Shown here in pieces: positions 57,601 to 64,000 of a stretch of DNA of 64,000 bases. The notes below the pieces were generated by a model that searched no databases, was not told where the DNA came from, and worked only from the letters and a program-made list of their open reading frames with translations. The stretch lies in assembly GCF_043290135.1 (NCBI RefSeq), contig NC_134700.1, forward strand, positions 77,665,000 through 77,728,999, written 5' to 3'. The first letter of the stretch is position 1. The number at the start of each line of letters is the position of its first letter. Made by a program: the position numbers and the translations under genes. This stretch comes from Rhipicephalus microplus (Eukaryota; Arthropoda; Arachnida; Ixodida; Ixodidae).

Positions 57601-58624
57601 AAAGGCTGCCTTGGGAAGGCATCCCCCTGTGCCGAATGCAACGCGATGGAATTCGCTGTTCAACGCCATGAAGTACATAGATGAAGTACCGAAAGGGAGA
57701 ATGGACGCAACGTTCGACGCACTCTCGTTGCCACGATTGCAGCATGAGGAATCTATGTTCATTGATGAATACTGCACGGTATGTTTCGACTATTTGTTTA
57801 ATATAATGCAGTGCATTGACTAATCTTTTATTTTTCCAGGCGATGTACACTGTGGCAAAGGCGCTGGATATACTACAAGGGGAACAATATATGTACATAA
57901 GCGTCCTGCAGCCAACACTTCAATCTCTACTGCGGTATCAGCGATCCCTCCCGCCGCTTAACTACTGCACAACCCTTGCTAGCAGTCTTCAGGATGCAGT
58001 CAAGAAATGGCGAGAGAAATTTCCGGTGCCTATCTCCTTGCTGTCCTATCTCATCGCGTGCTCTCGCAGGGGTGCATGTGCATTCGTACCACGGATTGTC
58101 CGTGGTAGGAATGAAAGTGAAATGTTTTCAACAGGGCCATACATTGTTTCTGCAACCTTTTTCAATACAGGTTTTCAGGAGTTTTGGAAGATGCCGATCT
58201 GGCCCTGGCAGCAGCGGTACATCCAAAGTTCAAGCTTTCCTGGATGACTGTAGTACGGAAAGCAGCAACGTTACGACTTCTTGAGGAAGAGTGACATGCT
58301 CTAGAAGAAATTTTCAATGAAAATGCAGCCGCCAGCGAAGGAACCGACGAAAACGACGTGTTTTTTCAGTGGCCTCAATCCTCCCTTTCATGCTCCGAGG
58401 TGCAACAATGGCTCAGCAATCCCGGAACTGACATCAGCGAGCTGGCAAAGTACCCTAAGATTAAGAAGATTTCCATTCAGCGAAATACGGGGATTCCGTC
58501 CAGTGCACCGGCTGAACGACTATTCAGCAAAGGACGCGACATTTTGTCCATCAAGAGGGGAAAGCTCTCTGATGAAAACTTTGAAAAGCAACTCATTCTA
58601 AAGTGTAACGAATTTTGCAAGTAA
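54650..58624 (+). pseudogene. hAT transposase (ZBED-like), six exons, inactivated
   Basis: Exon 1, 54650-54877, carries the first Cys pair of a BED finger (CSICRKEYS). Exon 2, from 54999, completes it (RKHLE|KKHP across the junction) and runs to 55399, with a TAA at 55224-55226. Exon 3, 56063-56268, has FLGVTVHYIDEE and, after a shift, VVITDNGSNFAKA. Exon 4, 57331-57778, has CAAHTLNLVASVD and PNATRWNSLF. Exon 5 starts at 57840. Exon 6 (about 58178-58624) has the hATC dimerisation motif, KYPKIKKISIQRNTGIPSSA and ERLFSKGRD. Another stop lies near 58291. Introns are GT-AG with GTAAGT, GTGAGG and GTATGT donors. It would cut and paste hAT ends; the stops and shift make this copy inactive. Confidence 0.9.
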
Positions 58625-58849
58625 ACTTCCTTGTCACCAAATGTGCTTAAACAACAACAACGAACACAACAACAACAAAAAACTGATGTGACAAAGTGAG
58701 CCTTACAGAACGATTGATTATATTGGCCGACTTTTAGGTTTGTTTTTTTTTTCGTCTAGGGCTTCACAACATGCAACTTTCATTACCGGCATGCCTTCCT
58801 ACGCCATTATTCATTCAAATTTATCATTTGTTTAGTAATCAATTACTTA

Positions 58850-58998
58850 TTTTACACAGTAATGGGAAAATAAAGACGTTACTTTTTCACTGTAACAAGT
58901 TACTTTTACAAAATCGGTAACTGTAAGAGTTACTTTTTTGCCTTCAGTAACTGTAACTGTAACACTGTTACTTTTTACTGGTAACGTGCCCATGACTG
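58850..58998 (+). repeat. Right terminal/subterminal repeat region of the hAT
   Basis: Mirror of the left end: GTTACTTTT and GTAACTGTAAC words, then the TIR TGCCCATGACTG and ACCAGACG. Confidence 0.85.
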
Positions 58999-59006
58999 AC
59001 CAGACG

Positions 59007-59721
59007 TAGCTGGGCGTTCGATGCAGACGAGTGACCGGGCCCGAGTGTCGACGCTCTGAGATGCGGTCTACGAGCGGGAGCTGCGGGCTTCGCGTGGCCG
59101 ATGACGTCGTCCGCCTCCAACACTTCGCTCCGGCAGACACCAGTTCCTCAATAGCTCTCAGAAGCCATCGCCAACCACTTTGAAGCGATTCCACATCGCT
59201 CGTCTCCGCATCGCCGCGCACTTTCGTCTTTCCGAAGGGTGAGCCTCCATCCGCCGAGACAATTGGAAGAACGTTTTGATTCTCAAAAAAAAAAAAAAAA
59301 GTTTTCTAATTAGCTACCTCTATTAGCTATGCTTTGTACGTGTGTGTGCTCGTTTTTCATGTTGTCATCAATGTTATTCGAAAACCTGCGGGCAGCCTCG
59401 TCGTTTGTTGGGACCGATCGCGTTCCCAACCACACATACTACAAGAACTACGAGGCTCTCACTACAAGTACTTCATACCTGTTTGCAGTAGGTGGATTTC
59501 TGCACACTAAGAAATAAGCTCGGCACGTAGGCAGGGCTTCTGGTAGGTACAGTGTACTAGAATAGTCTCTTCTGTGCACTTCCCTTTCTCCGTGCTTCTG
59601 GGTTTGTTGGACCACGACCTACTGTATTGTACTGACCTGCCCAGCGAGCGAAGCGCTAGCACGCCCTTTCTGGTACTGGCGCCTGCCGCTATGCGCTTTG
59701 TAGCGCTACAACTTACCCCAT
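59007..59721. other. Right flank of the hAT, no recognised gene
   Basis: 59040-59240 is GC-rich, with an open minus-strand frame (VRGDAETSDVESLQSGWRW) that I do not recognise. The A16 run near 59286 is low complexity. 59500-59720 holds TACAGTGTACTAGAATAG-type sequence likely from an older repeat. Confidence 0.4.
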
Positions 59722-59761
59722 CCCCTGCTAACCTCAAAGAGAACGTTGAGGTTAGCAGGGG
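59722..59761. repeat. Perfect 16-bp inverted repeat, 8-nt loop, at LINE 5' edge
   Basis: CCCCTGCTAACCTCAA (59722-59737) and TTGAGGTTAGCAGGGG (59746-59761) pair perfectly around AGAGAACG. The right arm is LINE coding sequence (VEVSRGLRQG); the left arm is its inverted copy at the truncation point. Confidence 0.93.
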
Positions 59762-61270
59762 TCTGAGACAGGGATGTCCTTTGTCCCCACTGTTATTCAT
59801 GCTGTACATGGTGAGTATGGAAAAAGCGCTAGAAGGTAGCAACATTGGTTTTAATCTGTCACACAAACAGGGCGGCATGATGATTGAGCAGAAGCTTCCA
59901 GGTTTATTTTATGCGGACGATATCGTCTTATTTGCGGACAGTCGAGATGATATACAGCAGCTGGCGAATATATGCGGAAGGGAAGGTGAAGCTCTTGGAC
60001 TAGGATTCAGTGTAACGAAGTGTGGTTTGATGGTATTCAATGATCCCTGTGATCAGACGGTGTCCATACAAGGCCAAGAAATACCGAGGGTAAGTGAATA
60101 CAAGTACCTTGGAGTATGGGTAAATGAGAGTGATAGATACATGGAGGTACAGGAAAAAGCCTCGGCAGCAAAAGGAAAGAGGAATGCGGCAATAATGAAG
60201 CACAGAGCGTTGTGGGGATACAATAGGTATGAGGTGCTTCGAGGTCTGTGGAAGGGTGTAATGGTTCCAGGGCTTACTTTTGGGAACTCAGTGGTGTGCA
60301 TGAGGGCAGAGGTGCAATCGGGAATGGATGTAAATCAAAGGACTGTGGGACGCCTCGCGTTGGGTGCTCACGGGAAGACGACAAACGAGGCTGTAAAGGG
60401 CGATATGGGGTGGGCAGGTTTTGAGGCGAGGGAAGCGCAGAGCAAAATAAGGTTCGAAGAAAGGCTAAGAAATATGAAGGAGAGTAGATGGGCAGAGAAG
60501 GTGTTCCGTTATTTGTATAGGAAGAGCGTGGACACACAGTGGAGAAAAAGAACTAGAAGACTCACTAGTAAATATACGGCTGGTATTGTGAGCCATATGT
60601 CAACAAAGAGCGTTAAGGGAAAAGTCAGGGAGGCGGAGAGGATTTACTGGATGGCAGCTATGGAGAAAAAAACCGGCTTTGAGTAACTACCGAAAGGGCA
60701 AAAATGAAATAAGGAGGGAGGCATTTTACGATAATTCAAGGGGAAGCGCTTTACTGTTTGAAGCGAGATCGGGTTGCCTTAGAACGCGTAGTTATAAAGC
60801 AAGATTCAGTAAAGAAGAAGAACAATGCACATGCTGCGGGAAAGAGAAGGAAACGGCGGAGCATGTTCTGATTGAATGTGGAGATATCCACCCAGGTGTA
60901 CGTTTGGGCACGAGCCTACAGGAAGCCTTGGGTTTTAGGGACACCATTGGAAAGCTGAACACACCCGCGATTGAAATAAGTAAGAGAAGGTTAGAGTATT
61001 GGTGGCAGAAAATTAGAGAGAAAGGACAAAAATAAATATTGGAAAAATAAAATATGGACAGTGTGCCGTAAATGGCAGAGAACTTAAGCTGAAAATTTAC
61101 CTTTTTTCCATTAAGATAGAATTTATCGAAGTAGAGGCATTAGGCCAACATAAAAAAAAAAGGAAAAAAGGTTTTTTTTTTTTTTTTTTTGTCGAGCTTG
61201 GTGGCATACTTGTCACCACCCCGTTATAAAGGGGACGCTCATAGCATCCATCCATTCCATCCATCCTAAG
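59738..61270 (+). mobile_element. 5'-truncated LINE with RT and zinc-knuckle C terminus
   Basis: The frame enters RT at VSRGLRQGCPLSPLLFMLYM, continues to FYADDIVLFADS (catalytic Asp pair intact), CGLMVFNDP and YKYLGVWVN, and runs open to 60684. After one extra base near 60677 the next frame continues GLSNYRKGKNEIRRE to a CTCCGKEKETAEHVLIEC zinc-binding motif (zf-RVT type) and stops at 61033-61035. The 3' UTR ends in CATCCATCCATTCCATCCAT (about 61243-61266). Only one shift breaks about 430 codons, so the insertion is fairly young. I cannot place the clade (I-, R1- or R4-like). Confidence 0.85.
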
Positions 61271-61550
61271 GTGCCTAGATAAAAAAGTTTTAAGGTGGCG
61301 ACACTCATTGTTCTTTGCGCCGTTCTCCTCACAATCGCGCCTACTTCTTTTCTTCATCATCTGCGTCTGTGATAGGTGAATTCGTTGCACGTGACGGTAT
61401 TACTGGATGGTGGTAGGGTGGCTTGAAGGGGAGGTGTGATGACGGGGCGGCACGGAGGAAGGAAAAGGTGCCGGGCGGCAAAAGTTGGCTGTCGTTCGCG
61501 TGAATGCCGTAGAGCGGCGCTGTCGTCGGGGGCGCCGTCAGCGAACGTAG
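61271..61550. other. No recognised gene
   Basis: GC-rich from 61430 on. No coding motif. Confidence 0.35.
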
Positions 61551-61572
61551 CCGTTCTCCGTAGGGAGAACGG
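61551..61572. repeat. Perfect 9-bp hairpin
   Basis: CCGTTCTCC and GGAGAACGG around GTAG, 25 bases before a TATATAAA. Possibly a regulatory element or the edge of a repeat. Confidence 0.8.
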
Positions 61573-61596
61573 TTCAGTGGAAATGCGTCACCAAAC

Positions 61597-61604
61597 TATA
61601 TAAA
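61597..61604 (+). promoter_or_regulatory. TATA-box candidate
   Basis: TATATAAAA in an otherwise GC-rich context, with TCAGCGC (an initiator-like TCAG) about 35 bases downstream. No + strand coding frame follows that I can support, so its target is unknown. Confidence 0.4.
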
Positions 61605-61996
61605 ACTTTAGCTGACAATGCAGTTCCTTAGTCAGCGCACAGCTTGTATTGTGCTATCGTTATCATGCGGTTTTGAAATACGGGTACAGAGCAGTTTTGT
61701 TCCGGCCGAAAGCAAGCAGGCCTCTTGGAAAGCGATATTGAAGCACTACTACTGGGAGAGCGGGGCTTAGTTATGCTCCAGTGCGCTCCGATCATTTTAT
61801 TCGTGCGCCTCATTACGTGCGAAAGCAGATAACTTGATTTAGGCCAACCAAATCAGGATTAAGCCATGGCATGTATGGTAATACAACGTTCGGTAGTCTT
61901 TTCAGGCTCAATTCATAAACCAAATAAATGCTACATGTTACTAGATAAACTTTACTGTGTACAACAGAATGCAGTTGATCATTTCCACTGCTTGTC

Positions 61997-64000
61997 TCAC
62001 ATCACGCAAGGCTTTATTCTTTTTACTTTTTTGTCATTCATTTCTTGGTTGAGGCCCCTCAAGAGAAAATGGATCCTGGTGAGGCTGAAAAACCTGACCA
62101 CTGACCTTGTGAGCTCCTGACAGTGATCGACGCAACCAATTTGTGGCACATTTGTGCTCACTTTGCCAAGTATGCTCAAAGCAGCTTTGGAATGTAGGTT
62201 CGTTCTACTAAACTCGCGAGTTAGCCTGCTTTCAAGACATTCGATCAAATGATAGAGTGACACCGCCGGGTACAGAAGCCCACCCAAGTCCCATTCCTTG
62301 GAGGCATCTGCTGGTACTTCTCCTGAAACACTGTCCTTCGGCACAAGGCAGGCATCCCTGCATGCTGTACAATTAGTCGACAGGATGCGCTTCCTGGCCA
62401 CGTATCCAGCAATGTAGTACACCAAGCGAGGGTCGCTTCTTTTTTCCACATAGTCTGCATGGTCCACAGCAACTTCAACAGCATCCATGGTGACTACATC
62501 ATCGTGCTTTTCATTTTCCACCAGTGCCTCTTCCGCAGAAAGAAGGGAATCCAGAAGTCCCGGAGACAGGCTTCCACCTCTAGGGCTCTTCGCAAGGCTG
62601 TAAAAGCTCAAGCACCTGTAAGTGTCGAAATTATAGGAAGAAATTCAGTCAAAACAGTCAAATTTACAATCAAATATACAAAAGTATACCTGATGATAAC
62701 GAAGAATTGAGCAGGGGTCGGGTGATCATTTGCACCGCTTGGCTGCCGCACTATCCCAAATGAGCGTTCAAGGCAGTCCTGGCTCAGATGCGACGTCATC
62801 AGGTACTTGTAGCCGACGGTTTCGGTCAAGTACTTCAGAAGGGCCTTTGTGGAATGAATCGTAACACGTAGACCTTCCGATGTACTTCTGCTGAGGAAGC
62901 CAACACCCTTTGCAAAGGCCTCCCATTTGTCCAGGAAGTCCAGCATTGCATCTAGTGCAGCTTCTTTCGCACTGTTTGGCCTATAACAGTAGAAAGTAGC
63001 ACACGCAAATTCATGTGCCTGTGATAAAGAACCCAGGGGACAGCATCGTACATACCTTAGTGCCTCAGCTGGAAACCTTGACGTCATTGTTTCAATGAGC
63101 TTCATCATCATACAAACAAAGGTCCTCGTAGGCTCCAAGTTGGGATACAGATATTCAATCTTCTCCTTGTAGAAGTCCATGGCATGCAATACATAAACAC
63201 TGAAGACGTAAAATGCCAAATTCACCCTCATCTTCTCAAACCCATTCGGGTATATATGGGACCGCGTCAGTTTTGGTGCGACTCTCAGGGCAACTGTGCT
63301 ACTGTCAATCTTCCAGGTAGTTGCTACATGATCCCAGTGGACCTGCAACATAGTGGATAATTTTTACGTGAACTTGACGCCACCAGTGTAAAAAGATTAT
63401 TTTCATTCATACCCGGCCTATATGCGTATTGAAGCCACATTTCATCATGGCGTTCCGCACGCACTTTGCGAGATGTGGAAAATCCGATAGAAAGTGCAGA
63501 AATCTGTCCTTGTCACACGGGTGCACCACCTTACACCGCACGCCTTTACAGCTTCCGTAAATGCCCATGTTGTGCCACATTGCACGATTCCAAGCTGCTC
63601 CATCACAGCAGATGTAATCGGTGTGAAGTCCAGCCTGCTCGCAAAGAATTGTGGCCTCCAAAATGATCTTGGTCAGCACTGCAGCCTTCACATTCCCTTT
63701 CGATGCAAACACACCTGTAGAAAGCATGACGAAAGTAACAATTAATAAAGAGAATGACAAAATTGATGAGTGCTAGTTACCTATAATCTGGGTCCATTTT
63801 CCAACAAATGGTTGAAACATTACTACAAGGCCATGGTCGGCCTTTGTGTGCTTGTCCTTCTTCTCAGTAAACTGCCATAAATCGACAAAGCCTTCGATGT
63901 CCATCGATGACTTCAGGTCAAGATGCGTGGAAAGCTTCATCTCGTCCACCACCAAGCCACCATGTCGTTGCATGTTGTCAAGTTCTTTCACCTTTTCCTT
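61997..64000 (-). CDS. P-element-like (THAP9-like) transposase, 3' part, frame intact
   Basis: Four exons on the minus strand: 63781 to beyond 64000, 63413-63714, 62690-63342 and 61997-62615. The introns are 66, 70 and 74 bp, all GT-AG (GTAACT, GTATGA and GTATAC donors). Phases agree throughout (1, 0, 2), giving 597 codons plus TAA with no break. Motifs in order: GGLVVDEMKLSTHLDL, TDYICCDGAAWNRAMW, SQDCLERSFGIVRQ with GANDHPTPAQFF, and VYYIAGYVARKRIL followed by CTAC. These match the RNase H-like core of P-type transposases, with candidate catalytic Asp in DEMK and CDGA and the D-x-x-E in QDCLE. The THAP DNA-binding exon would lie past 64000. It could be an active transposase or a domesticated gene. 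Confidence 0.85.

Larger units (their letters stand above)
47261..58998 (+). mobile_element. hAT transposon (ZBED-type) with nested gypsy C
   Basis: The element begins CAGTCTTGGGCAGTAAC and ends (read inward) CAGTCATGGGCACGTTAC. It is flanked on both sides by ACCAGACG (47253-47260 and 58999-59006), a perfect 8-bp duplication, the hAT signature. The subterminal regions (47280-47440 and 58850-58990) are dense in GTTACTTTT/GTAACTGTAAC words, which usually serve as transposase-binding sites. A + strand transposase with BED finger and hAT C-terminal dimerisation domain lies at 54650-58624. Removing gypsy C (with one ATAT copy) leaves about 6.6 kb. Confidence 0.95.

Noticed and set aside
1..64000. 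CRISPR array, phage or bacterial operon
   Set aside because: No regularly spaced short repeats; introns and LTR elements show a eukaryotic genome.

Overview
The window reads as repeat-rich arthropod nuclear DNA. An ixodid tick is my best guess, from the mix of a tRNA-derived SINE, Ty3/gypsy elements with short LTRs, RTE and CR1/L2/Jockey-type LINEs, Tigger-like elements, a ZBED-type hAT and a P-like transposase. That is inference, not a database match. GT-AG introns, GGTAAGT-type donors and the lack of compact operons exclude bacteria.

Layout. 1-4057: 5' part of a decayed minus-strand Ty3/gypsy element (A). 7884-36244: a minus-strand host gene, spread by transposons over at least 28 kb. Its visible exons are four related 57- or 60-nt mini-exons (36185-36244, 33928-33987, 28604-28660, 17077-17133), one 1152-nt exon (9664-10815, SAM-like domain plus a SAMD3-like body) and a terminal exon (7884-8066). 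Its introns hold gypsy element B (17303-22485), a TIR element (22784-24589), two Tigger-like elements (25417-26452, 31409-33188), LINE remnants and a broken THAP-domain exon on the + strand (29600-30053). 36839-46200: LINE remnants, one interrupted by a short LTR element (37732-39648), and a nearly complete minus-strand ORF1/ORF2 LINE. 47261-58998: a hAT transposon with matched 8-bp target duplications, invaded by gypsy element C (47649-52796), which has identical LTRs and open gag and pol. 59722-61270: a 5'-truncated + strand LINE. 61997-64000: 3' part of a P-element-like transposase gene on the minus strand, in frame across three short introns.

Most interesting points. (1) Each mini-exon is a multiple of three, begins and ends in phase 0, and encodes one copy of a peptide centred on PsiKxExxSP, the known phosphorylation-dependent SUMOylation motif; one copy has lost the serine. 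They splice in frame onto the SAM exon, so the gene could carry a variable number of SUMO-acceptor modules. (2) Three diverged gypsy elements share a -1 frameshift-like heptamer (GGGAAAC or GGAAAAC) directly against the gag stop, and pol is in the -1 frame each time. (3) Insertion order can be read directly: hAT first, then gypsy C inside it.

Limits: no searches or alignments were run. Splice sites were read by eye, and clade names below superfamily level are tentative.
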